Below, one piece after another: positions 56,508-64,000 of a DNA stretch of 64,000 nucleotides (position 1 is the first letter of the stretch; every line of letters begins with the position of its first letter). The stretch is from Maritalea sp051251695. GTDB lineage: Bacteria; Pseudomonadota; Alphaproteobacteria; Rhizobiales; Devosiaceae. Location: positions 76,356 to 140,355 of the forward strand of contig NZ_JBPOEU010000011.1 of the NCBI RefSeq assembly GCF_051251695.1. Direction: 5' to 3'. The translations under genes were made by a program, and so were the position numbers. Below the pieces are notes generated by a model that was not told the DNA's origin, did no database searches, and was given only the letters and a program-made list of their open reading frames with translations.

Positions 56508-57499
56508 GCGCTATAGATTCTAAGGAAGATGCTTTTGTTTGGTGGCAAAATGTCGTGCGAGCTTACGAACAATTGAGGAAAACTAAACAAGTACAACAAA
56601 AAATTCATTTGGGAGAGGTTGTTTTAAAAGCATTTCAACCTTTTCCCTATTCTCCTAGGCACTCTTTTTTTGAAGCAGTGTCTCAGATATTCTCTGCCAG
56701 TTACTCACCACGTCAAAGAATGTTGCTAAGAGGTGGGCTGTTAGAATCTCTGAGAGAAGCCGTTAAGAATAAAAATCAATTTGAAGTTGAGCTATTGGTT
56801 CGTTGCGCGAGCGAACAACTAATACGTGCGACGGACGTTCCTGAGGTATTTGAATACTTTAACAGCATTATTCGACCAGACGTACAAAATATACACCGCA
56901 TTAGCGCAGCGCAAGTCAGTGCTCTAGCAATTTGGTTAGTGCGTTCATGTAGTTCTGATCAGCTTGAGGGTATGGTTGAAGATTGGAAGCTGGCTTCATA
57001 TTGGAAAGACTCTAATTCTTGGGCATTGCTGCTAGCTTGCGACCGATCCACTGATCAAGAACGAAAAATCAGAATAATTCTTCGTTCTCATGGTGCACAT
57101 TTACATAGATATCTCCAGCAGTTAACTCCCGAGTCGAAGGGTCAAACAATCTCTGTGTTATTAGAGAAAATTGGGCTCGCACCATTTTGCCGAGTTTTGG
57201 GTTCTTTAGATCCAAGGTATCATGATTTCTTGATTGGAGAACTCCTAGGGAGCAATTCGCCTTTGTCACTCACTGCTGTAAGCCCAGAAGATGCAAGGTT
57301 GGTAGCAGAACCTCACGATGCGGTGTTTCGATTTGCTGATGAAATTGCGTTTCCAGACTCCGCAGAGTTTGATTGGCAAGAATTCAGGTTAGCGATAAGC
57401 TATGCAAACGACGCGGCAGCTAAACATGAAAAGACGGAACCCGAGTTCGATCCTGCAACAGAGCTAGCGGCGATGCTGCAAGATAGCGGGAAAGGTTGA
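56504..57499 (+). CDS. All-helical unknown protein, second gene of the cassette
   Basis: About 331 aa from ATG 56504, overlapping the previous stop. Predicted almost wholly alpha-helical, with repeating amphipathic segments such as FFEAVSQIFSASYSPRQRMLLRGGLLESL and LALLLACDRST. The style suggests HEAT- or TPR-like solenoid packing, perhaps a scaffold. Nothing catalytic is seen. The next gene starts 5 bp after the stop, so all three genes form one unit. Confidence 0.8.
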   Translation: MSAIDSKEDAFVWWQNVVRAYEQLRKTKQVQQKIHLGEVVLKAFQPFPYSPRHSFFEAVSQIFSASYSPRQRMLLRGGLLESLREAVKNKNQFEVELLVRCASEQLIRATDVPEVFEYFNSIIRPDVQNIHRISAAQVSALAIWLVRSCSSDQLEGMVEDWKLASYWKDSNSWALLLACDRSTDQERKIRIILRSHGAHLHRYLQQLTPESKGQTISVLLEKIGLAPFCRVLGSLDPRYHDFLIGELLGSNSPLSLTAVSPEDARLVAEPHDAVFRFADEIAFPDSAEFDWQEFRLAISYANDAAAKHEKTEPEFDPATELAAMLQDSGKG

Positions 57500-57503
57500 G
57501 CTA

Positions 57504-59867
57504 ATGCCGGCTAGTATTGATAACACCAGAGAAGCCACAAGGTTTCTACTTAAGTGTTTAAAATTATACGATATATTGCTTTTCAATCTTTATGATAAAA
57601 ACGCTAAAACCGAGTCTGGATATTACTATTTTCTGGACCCCGATGTAATTGAATTATTGTTCTTGCCAACAGCCGAAAGTTGGATGCAAGAATTTGGAGT
57701 TTTTGGCGACGATACCGAAAGCGGAAAACTAATTGCAGATGTAGTTCACGAGCAACTAGAGCGTAGAAGCTTGTCCGATCGCGTCACTTCCAAAGCTACT
57801 GGTGCCGCTAGCATTCTCGCCGGAGAGTACATCTTTGGCGGCAACCTTCCTCAACAAAACTCGCATCCATTGCTTGTAAGTGTGGATCATATTGGTGAAC
57901 TTACAAGACTGGTTGAGCGGCTGCGACGGCAAACTACAAATTTGCGGAAACCTCATCCCGACCCGGGAACTCTTACCATTGATGAACATCTTATGCGCTT
58001 GGAAGCACAACTTGCTAGCGATTCGGATTATTCGAGTAATTTGGCGGTTAGGAAGATCAGTCGCATCATTTCGGCTCAGGTTGAACAAAAATTTGATATG
58101 GCAGGAGTTGCTAGAGTACAGCGACTATTCAAAAGAAGAAATCCGAGCGCATTACTTAGGGCTGACCTTTTTGACAAGAAATTCTCTGCTCAAAGCCCGC
58201 CTCCGAAAGAACTTTATCATTATTTCAAGCATCATATTCGCGAAATTAAGAAAAGGCGACCGCATCCGCCCAGTAACTCTGCAATTGACGCTGATGCGAT
58301 GACATTGGCTCAGATAATACACTTCAATAGTGCGACAAGTGGACAGAAAATGCCTAGAGCTGTGCTGATAACTCGCGATACTGGCGTCACCGAAGCATAT
58401 CGTAGCTGGCGAAAGTCACAGGCAAGCTCTGAGCAGAATTTTCCTTGCATTAGAAGCCCAATGCAATTTCACCCAGCCATCAACCTTTCTCAAATGCCAG
58501 GAAACAACTCTGGTGCTCATGTCTTTAATACGCTCCAAAAATCAATCGAGAAGATTCTGGCTAGTTATTTTAGCGTAAGAGGCAACAGTCCATATTACTA
58601 TGCCTCTCCGAAAGCATTTAGAAAAATTCTAGAAGGCTTATTTAGGAGAGATGGAGCAGCCACTGATATCTCATCGTTGGTTAATGAGGTAAGTCACCAC
58701 GGAAATAAAATTGCGAATCTTTGGGATGAACTAACGGCACAGAGTGTAAGTCTGAAGGCAGATTCACTTGTTGAGCTTCGTGATCAAACGGAGGAGTTTT
58801 TTGTAAGCTTCTTGGACAAGGAAGGTATTAATGCAGTAGTTCGCTCAGTTGATGGATTGTCGAGGGACTTCTTTCACCAAGCGAACGCGGTGGCATTACC
58901 CTCGCTTCTTATCAGACACATTGCCTGGGCAATCCAAAGCTCTAATATTTCTGGGTGGGTGCGCAGGGCACCTCATACGTTTTTAGCGAACAACGCTGAA
59001 TATCAGCTAATTCAAAAGTTGATAGCACGGCTTTTATCGAACTCGCCCCACGACTTTGTCAATGACATTACTACATTGTTTGAGTCTGATCTCACAATGG
59101 ATCAAGATGAAACAAACTTGGCTCTTGGATGCCTTGCTTTGGAATTTGGAGCGTGGCCCTCGGCACTCGTTTATCTGAGAGATTTTGACGAGGTCCTTAA
59201 GCCAACCGCCAAATGCGATCATAAATTTGCTTTTTCACTTGCTCTACGGCTTTCATCAACCAGAACAAATATTGATGAGAATATCGATACATCACTAAGA
59301 ATACTCGAAAGTGAGGGCTCAAAACCTCACTCTGAGCTTCGTTGGCAAAGTGAAGCAATTGCGACCATTATATCAAAAGTAATTTTGCTAAAAAGCACCG
59401 ACGATAACGGCTTAATTCCCGCTTGCCTCGAAACCCTTGTGCCGTTTCTGTCAGGAGCATCCATTTGTTTGTCGAAAGCCGCTCGACCACACTCTGTTGC
59501 CGATCGTGCGGCGCAAATACAAATTTTGGGCTCGTTGAAATTCCTAGAAGTTTGGTTCGAATTGGGACTAATTCCGAAGACGGAGATTAAACCAAACCTT
59601 CAACATCTCTTGTCAGAGTTCCACAATTCGGTTTCAGATACAGAATCTGTTGAGAGGATGGGCTACTCAATTCAAATCTATGAGATATTAGGGAGCGACG
59701 AAGGTGTTACCGCTGCTAAGGCCAACGAAGCCTTGGAACTTATAAGCCGCGTTGTAAGTAAGGATAGCGAACTTGGAATTGCTTTTGAGTTGCCATATAT
59801 CGACGAAGTAGAATTTAAAGTTTTAGGATTTGCGCTTAGTACATATATTTCCAAAGCTACGAGTTAA
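57504..59867 (+). CDS. Large unknown protein with possible PIN-nuclease-like segments, third gene of the cassette
   Basis: A 787-aa protein. Near the N-terminus YYYFLDPDVIELLFLP (residues 40-55) resembles the first strand and Asp of a PIN nuclease. Later IDADAMTLAQIIHFN (261-275) and AVLITRDTGVTEAY (286-299) resemble the acidic helix and the strand ending in Thr-x-Asp. Candidate metal ligands are Asp45 or Asp47, Asp262 or Asp264 and Asp292. The helical insert between is long. From about 350 on it is alpha-helical, TPR-like. The PIN proposal is by eye and unproven. Expected to be cytoplasmic. Confidence 0.8.
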   Translation: MPASIDNTREATRFLLKCLKLYDILLFNLYDKNAKTESGYYYFLDPDVIELLFLPTAESWMQEFGVFGDDTESGKLIADVVHEQLERRSLSDRVTSKATGAASILAGEYIFGGNLPQQNSHPLLVSVDHIGELTRLVERLRRQTTNLRKPHPDPGTLTIDEHLMRLEAQLASDSDYSSNLAVRKISRIISAQVEQKFDMAGVARVQRLFKRRNPSALLRADLFDKKFSAQSPPPKELYHYFKHHIREIKKRRPHPPSNSAIDADAMTLAQIIHFNSATSGQKMPRAVLITRDTGVTEAYRSWRKSQASSEQNFPCIRSPMQFHPAINLSQMPGNNSGAHVFNTLQKSIEKILASYFSVRGNSPYYYASPKAFRKILEGLFRRDGAATDISSLVNEVSHHGNKIANLWDELTAQSVSLKADSLVELRDQTEEFFVSFLDKEGINAVVRSVDGLSRDFFHQANAVALPSLLIRHIAWAIQSSNISGWVRRAPHTFLANNAEYQLIQKLIARLLSNSPHDFVNDITTLFESDLTMDQDETNLALGCLALEFGAWPSALVYLRDFDEVLKPTAKCDHKFAFSLALRLSSTRTNIDENIDTSLRILESEGSKPHSELRWQSEAIATIISKVILLKSTDDNGLIPACLETLVPFLSGASICLSKAARPHSVADRAAQIQILGSLKFLEVWFELGLIPKTEIKPNLQHLLSEFHNSVSDTESVERMGYSIQIYEILGSDEGVTAAKANEALELISRVVSKDSELGIAFELPYIDEVEFKVLGFALSTYISKATS

Positions 59868-60423
59868 CGGCCAGATAGTTTTTAGTGTCAAATCATGCAC
59901 CAACCATCAGGTCGGCTGTCCAACTTTGCAATAATTGAACCACTATATTATGCGGCGAGTTGTGTGTCAGGTGACACTATTGCGCTGCGTCCCTTCGGGC
60001 ATCTTCCGACATTAAGAAATGACGCAAGATGTGTGCTGTAATACAGCACCACTTGGAAAGGGAGACGCTGCGCTCTCCCGTTTCATCCCTCTAGCCGTGG
60101 TGCATTTCAGGCATTGAGCCTTTTTGCACCATACAAACATATCTGTGTTTGATCCCTCGTCAGGGAGAATGATATCTCCCCAACGCCCCATATCTCACCC
60201 CTGCGCGGATTGAATGCCGCCATCTTGCCAAAGGTGGATTATGTCCAAAGGGCGTATCGCTGCCCCTTGTAACCCACTCGGAAAATTTGGAGAATTGTAA
60301 TCTCCATCTGCCTCAAATCTGGCCAAAATAAAAATTCAAACCACATATAAAATTCGTTCGCTAAACTGAGGATAAAGAGAGTTTCACGTTCAGCATTACT
60401 TCGAGTCATGCCATATTCGAGGT
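59868..60423. other. Noncoding stretch with repeated GGAGA/TCTCC hairpins
   Basis: A 556-bp gap without a convincing reading frame. It holds a perfect palindrome GTGCTGTA-A-TACAGCAC (60033-60049) and three similar hairpins: GGGAGA/TCTCCC at 60060-60079, GGGAGA/TCTCCC at 60163-60180 and TGGAGA/TCTCCA at 60288-60306. TGGTGCA/TGCACCA brackets another (about 60097-60132). A structured RNA, an operator array or a remnant of a lost gene are possible. Confidence 0.55.
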
Positions 60424-60957
60424 ATGAAAGTTTATCCTGAATGTGAAATTATCCCAGTGTCAAAGTGCAAGCCTGGGCAAGTTGTGCGCGAAACTGGCTA
60501 CAGAAGTGAGGGTCGATTTGCTTTAGTGGCAGATGTTCCAAACTCCGAAAAACGAGCACTGGTTTTCTTTGAAATTGATGGACCGACATACACTATATTT
60601 GAAATGGACCCCAGTTATATGATTTTGGCCTATGGTGGTACGCCAATCTGGGAAATTGACCAGTTCGGTTCATTCGAAACAACACCAGACAAACTTTATA
60701 ACGCTAACGGCTGCTTGGTTAGAGATGAAGGTGGGTACTGTATGAACGTACGGAATGAAAATACGGGGTATCACCGTCGCCCAAGTCGTAGTTTTAATTT
60801 GGACGTCGGGACGCTCGAAGAGTTTGTGGAAAAATTTAAGAACATTGCGGTCTTTGGCACATGGAGATTGTTTCTCCATGACGAAGACCTTCCCTTTGAG
60901 GATCGGATCAAAATTGCAGAATTCAGCTGGATTGATCCCATAGGGACCCCATCATGA
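60424..60957 (+). CDS. Unknown protein coupled to a TIR-domain gene
   Basis: A 177-aa protein that overlaps the TIR gene by ATGA (60954-60957). It looks mainly beta with an alpha/beta C-terminus: FALVADVPNSEKRALVFFEID, YTIFEMDPSYMILAYGG, then DVGTLEEFVEKFKNIAVFGTWRLFL. No transmembrane helix, no motif recognised. The tight coupling suggests it regulates or activates the TIR protein or supplies a recognition module. GAGGT directly precedes the ATG, too close for an ideal ribosome site. Confidence 0.8.
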   Translation: MKVYPECEIIPVSKCKPGQVVRETGYRSEGRFALVADVPNSEKRALVFFEIDGPTYTIFEMDPSYMILAYGGTPIWEIDQFGSFETTPDKLYNANGCLVRDEGGYCMNVRNENTGYHRRPSRSFNLDVGTLEEFVEKFKNIAVFGTWRLFLHDEDLPFEDRIKIAEFSWIDPIGTPS

Positions 60958-61904
60958 CAACACTGTTCTTTTCATACTCACACGCAGATGAAGACCTCCG
61001 CGATATGCTGGAAAAGCATTTGGCCGCTCTCAAGCATCAAGGACTAATTGAATTTTGGCATGATCGGCGTATTAGCGCTGGTACAGAACTTGATGGTGCG
61101 ATTGACAAAAATTTGAATGATGCTGGCGTTATTTTGCTTCTGGTTAGCTCAGACTTTATTGCGTCGCGATACTGCTATGATGTCGAGATGAAGCGAGCTA
61201 TGGAGCGGCATCAAAAAAATGACGCAGTAGTCATCCCAGTTATATTGAGACCATGTGATTGGCATGATACCCCGTTTGGCATGCTACTCGGTGTTCCAAG
61301 AGATGGAAAAGCAATTACAAGTTGGACTAATCTTGATGAAGCCTTTCTTGATGTCGTGCAGGCAATAAAAAAGGTGGTTCGAAAGCAAACGTCAACGACC
61401 AAAGAACTCCCCGATACAACTACAGAACACACAAGCATTTCTTCCGTAGAATCCGCTGTACATCGTCCGCGTTCTGCGAATTTGCGGACAAGAAAGACGT
61501 TCTCTGAGGCCGACAAAGATCAGTTTCTTGATGAATCATTTTCTTACATGGCGTTGTATTTTGAGAACTCTCTTCAAGAACTACAAGAACGGAGCGAAGA
61601 CCTAACGACCCGTTTTAAAAAAATAGACGGCAATAGCTTTACAGCGGTCATCTATCGCAATGGTGATGCGAAATCACGCTGCAAAATAAAGTTAGGCGGC
61701 ATGTTTAACGGCATTTCCTATTCCGCCAGCGATCGGGCTGACGACAACAGCTATAATGAGAATATGTCGATCGATTGTGATGACCAACATATGTATCTAA
61801 AGCCAATAGGAATGGCGATGCATGGAGGGCAAAAAGACACTCCGCTGACCGCTGAAGGTGCTTCGGAGTATTATTGGTCTATGCTCATTCAGGCAGTGCA
61901 ATAA
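60954..61904 (+). CDS. TIR-domain protein (putative NAD-hydrolysing defence effector)
   Basis: A 316-aa protein. The TIR domain covers about 1-145: FFSYSHADEDL (box 1), FWHDRRISAGTELDGAI, VILLLVSSDFIASRYCYDVEMKRAM with the likely catalytic Glu78, and VIPVILRPCDW. Such domains cleave NAD in phage defence. After a linker, residues about 170-316 form an unfamiliar domain (for example FTAVIYRNGDAKSRCKIKLGG and AEGASEYYWSMLIQ). Neither ThsA nor cyclase genes lie nearby, so it is not standard Thoeris or CBASS. It is convergent with the helicase gene. Confidence 0.9.
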   Translation: MTTLFFSYSHADEDLRDMLEKHLAALKHQGLIEFWHDRRISAGTELDGAIDKNLNDAGVILLLVSSDFIASRYCYDVEMKRAMERHQKNDAVVIPVILRPCDWHDTPFGMLLGVPRDGKAITSWTNLDEAFLDVVQAIKKVVRKQTSTTKELPDTTTEHTSISSVESAVHRPRSANLRTRKTFSEADKDQFLDESFSYMALYFENSLQELQERSEDLTTRFKKIDGNSFTAVIYRNGDAKSRCKIKLGGMFNGISYSASDRADDNSYNENMSIDCDDQHMYLKPIGMAMHGGQKDTPLTAEGASEYYWSMLIQAVQ

Positions 61905-61960
61905 TGCATTTCATTCGATTGGCTTGAGATTTCGACTTCCCTTACAATCCGTGGTGCGGT

Positions 61961-63814
61961 TCATTGCACCGGCCAGGGTAAAATCTGAACTTGATCTTCG
62001 GTGAACAACCCGCCCTCAATGAGTTCTGATTGAGCGGCTACAGTATTCGCACAAAAAAGAAATACTCTCAGATTGTTGCGGGCACGAGAGAAGCAGACAT
62101 ATGTGAGTTTTCCGCTGCGGTTCATTTGCCCCTCTGTTCCGTTACCTGAGACTGTAGGAGTTAGAAGTTTGCTAAAACTGTACTTAGTCCAGCCTGCTTC
62201 CACATCATCAAATACAACAAGAACGTCGTCATATTCTTCTCCTTTTGATCCATGCTGGGTGCTGAGCGGGGTGTGTTCAGAAACAAACCCATAATATGAC
62301 ATGAGTTCGTCAGTAGACATGGCAAAAAACTGATCAGCTAGCCAGTCAGATTTTTCCTCACTGTGGAAGTCCTGGTCATATTCTTCTGATCTTGGCGCTC
62401 GATCCAAGTGTTCAGCCAAACGGTCATTGATTGAACACAAACTATGTTCCCGTGCGAACTCCAAGACTCTTCCAATTGGTTGATTTTGCCAAAGACTGTT
62501 TAGCTTACCAATCAAAAGATTGGCACTATCCAGCATTTCCTTGAGCGGTCGCTCCCTATTTGGGCCCGATATATCGAATGCTGGGGTATATTCTCGTAAT
62601 ACGTCGACCATTTGCCTGCTATCTCCTTGATGCAGCCCGATCAAGAGCGGACAAAGTGCATTAACAAAGGGCTTCAGAAGAAAATGTTTGCCATCTGAAT
62701 ATTCATCTGCTGTTCGTGTCGATGCGAATCTACCAGTAAACAAGTTATGCAATTTTGAAAAAGCAAGACGCCGTGCAATCATCTGGTGAACCAAAAATAG
62801 CCGCTTAGCATCAGAGTTATTGTGCCAACCGATCAATTCCAATGCTTGGTCGAATTTTATCAAGTTGCGATCTAGTTGCTCTGGCGTATATCGATTGCGT
62901 GGCCCTTCTGGTGTCTCCGCTTCTATCAAGGTCAATAACACGCTGCCTTCAAGGAGTGCGTTGTCGCCAGCGGCGGTTTGTTGGATGTCGGTTCGTAGCT
63001 TGTTGGTCAGTGCCACAATTGATGTTGCAGATCGAAAATTTTCTTCCTTATCGATTGCGCGAAAACCTGATGGACCATCAAAGCATCCAGTGCCGTTGTC
63101 AAAAATTTGCTGCATAGGATCACCAAAGTACCCCACAATTGGAAGCCCCTCGCCATCGCAAATGTCATTGAACGCGGCAATTACATTATCAAATGTATCC
63201 TGTGCTTCATCAACAAAGATATAGGGATACTGGAATCCTAAACCACGTTGAAGAACAGGTTTTGCTGAAATGAGGTAGGCCGCCAAATCGATTACGTCAT
63301 CGTGACCGATCTGTCCCTTAGAAAAACTGCTGAATTGATTTTCATCATATTTGAACGCAGAGACATCTTCCAACAACTCCAATTCGGCTTCCAGTTCCGC
63401 AATGCGTTCGCGGGCCTTCTTTGCAGCTTGAGAATTACCACCTTTGTCTTTCGCTCGATGCTTGGCTATGTGAGAAGGAATTATATGATCGTGCAATGCA
63501 ATACGAATATCCATTGTGAAACGACTAATGGCATTCCAGAGAAAACTGTGCATGGTTGAGACCAAATAGAGGTCGTCGAACCCAAGCCGTTCCTCGATCA
63601 CCGCTGTCGCACGCTTGGTATAAGTTATACATACTATTTTTTGACCATCTCGACGCAGTCTAGCGCCATATTCAATCCGTAGAAAATTCAGTGCCGTTAC
63701 AAGTGATGTTGTTTTGCCTGAACCAGCACCAGCCACTACTGAGAACGAACAAGCGTTCAAAAGGCAATGCTCAATTTCTTTATCTGCATTCGTTGGTGTG
63801 AGCACTTTTGTCAT
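61961..63814 (-). CDS. gajB: UvrD-like DNA helicase, Gabija GajB-type
   Basis: About 617 aa from ATG 63814, overlapping the upstream stop as ATGA. VVAGAGSGKTTSL (27-39) is Walker A, YIFVDEAQD (198-206) motif II, GDPMQQIF (231-238) motif III, then STQHGSKGEEYDDVLVVFDD (motif V) and LTYVCFSRARNNLRVF (motif VI). It is a compact UvrD helicase as in GajB. The identification rests on this and on the adjacent OLD-like nuclease fragment. The residue 120-160 segment is a charged coiled coil inserted in the helicase. Gabija degrades phage DNA; here that is inferred. Confidence 0.82.
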   Translation of the reverse strand: MTKVLTPTNADKEIEHCLLNACSFSVVAGAGSGKTTSLVTALNFLRIEYGARLRRDGQKIVCITYTKRATAVIEERLGFDDLYLVSTMHSFLWNAISRFTMDIRIALHDHIIPSHIAKHRAKDKGGNSQAAKKARERIAELEAELELLEDVSAFKYDENQFSSFSKGQIGHDDVIDLAAYLISAKPVLQRGLGFQYPYIFVDEAQDTFDNVIAAFNDICDGEGLPIVGYFGDPMQQIFDNGTGCFDGPSGFRAIDKEENFRSATSIVALTNKLRTDIQQTAAGDNALLEGSVLLTLIEAETPEGPRNRYTPEQLDRNLIKFDQALELIGWHNNSDAKRLFLVHQMIARRLAFSKLHNLFTGRFASTRTADEYSDGKHFLLKPFVNALCPLLIGLHQGDSRQMVDVLREYTPAFDISGPNRERPLKEMLDSANLLIGKLNSLWQNQPIGRVLEFAREHSLCSINDRLAEHLDRAPRSEEYDQDFHSEEKSDWLADQFFAMSTDELMSYYGFVSEHTPLSTQHGSKGEEYDDVLVVFDDVEAGWTKYSFSKLLTPTVSGNGTEGQMNRSGKLTYVCFSRARNNLRVFLFCANTVAAQSELIEGGLFTEDQVQILPWPVQ

Positions 63815-64000
63815 GCGGGTATTTCCTCGGCCAACTGCGTCTGTAGCCGTTGCTCTAACCAAGTGAGTCCTTCGGCGATGTATAATGGCACATTCCAGTC
63901 ATCCGAGGATAAGATCGCCAGCGCAAACTCTGTCTTCTTAAAATTCGAATTCTTAACAAGTTCAAATACATGAAAATTTAGTTCTGTTGCTACAGTTGGA
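63811..64000 (-). CDS. gajA: C-terminal part of OLD/GajA-like ATPase-nuclease; 5' end outside window
   Basis: The minus strand is open from 64000 to a TGA at 63811-63813, giving about 62 residues that end QLAEEIPA. The stretch KKTEFALAILSSDDWNVPLYI closely resembles the C-terminal end of OLD-family/GajA proteins, where KxxFAL is followed by a 'VPxYIxxAIxWL' helix (here VPLYIAEGLTWL). Coupled by ATGA to the helicase gene, as expected for GajA-GajB. Only the tail is visible, so the ATPase and TOPRIM domains are not confirmed. Confidence 0.65.
   Translation of the reverse strand, partial: PTVATELNFHVFELVKNSNFKKTEFALAILSSDDWNVPLYIAEGLTWLEQRLQTQLAEEIPA

Noticed and set aside
59868..60423. Retron or CRISPR in the hairpin-rich segment
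   Set aside because: No reverse transcriptase is nearby and the hairpins are neither regularly spaced nor separated by spacers of equal length.
60424..61904. Thoeris or CBASS system
   Set aside because: There is no ThsA (SIR2/SLOG) and no nucleotide cyclase next to the TIR gene.

Overview
The window looks like chromosomal DNA of an alphaproteobacterium, most likely Hyphomicrobiales (Rhizobiales) or a close relative with roughly balanced base composition. The evidence is gene content and order: divergent pckA / chvI-chvG-hprK-PTS IIA-HPr-ahcY, alphaproteobacterial AddA/AddB, an FYDLN-type acidic protein, an EPSP synthase resembling the Agrobacterium CP4 enzyme, an AccD without its zinc-finger cysteines, and a TTAA-N7-TTAA (CtrA-like) box. 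Genus cannot be decided from this window.

Layout. 1-10.4 kb: the 3' end of selO, an amino-acid permease, a small redox/methyltransferase operon divergent from an AraC regulator, and two envelope clusters (GNAT/FemAB-like enzyme plus flippase; exported protein, DoxX-like membrane protein, acyltransferase). 10.4-23.2 kb: tRNA-Ala(GGC), an FYDLN protein, then a mostly plus-strand housekeeping run aroA-cmk-rpsA ... sppA-ihfB-lapA-trpF-trpB-trpA-accD-folC. 23.2-39.5 kb: a minus-strand run with two tandem thioredoxins, addA-addB, tsaE, a PAS histidine kinase, ahcY, a DUF2937-like protein, HPr, PTS IIA, HPr kinase and ChvG-ChvI. 39.5-50.7 kb: pckA, small or exported hypotheticals, GNATs, a SleB-like cell-wall hydrolase, an MFS transporter, a dispersed palindromic repeat, polA and gntK.

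50.9-64 kb is an accessory island beginning at tRNA-Arg(CCG). A large serine recombinase lies directly against the tRNA 3' end, and its reading frame runs antisense through the whole tRNA gene. The island then holds a small conserved-looking companion gene, a convergent pair (unknown protein / HEIGH-motif metallopeptidase), an ankyrin-like gene, a tightly coupled three-gene cassette of unknown proteins, a noncoding stretch with repeated GGAGA/TCTCC hairpins, an ATGA-coupled pair ending in a TIR protein, and a UvrD-like helicase coupled to the C-terminus of an OLD/GajA-like nuclease (Gabija-type). The right end of the island is outside the window.

The best candidate for an undescribed system is the three-gene cassette at about 55.6-59.9 kb. 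It has an unknown ~300-aa protein, an all-helical ~330-aa protein and a 787-aa protein with possible PIN-nuclease-like segments. It sits between recognisable defence genes and none of its products is recognised here. The TIR pair with its unknown 177-aa partner is the second candidate.
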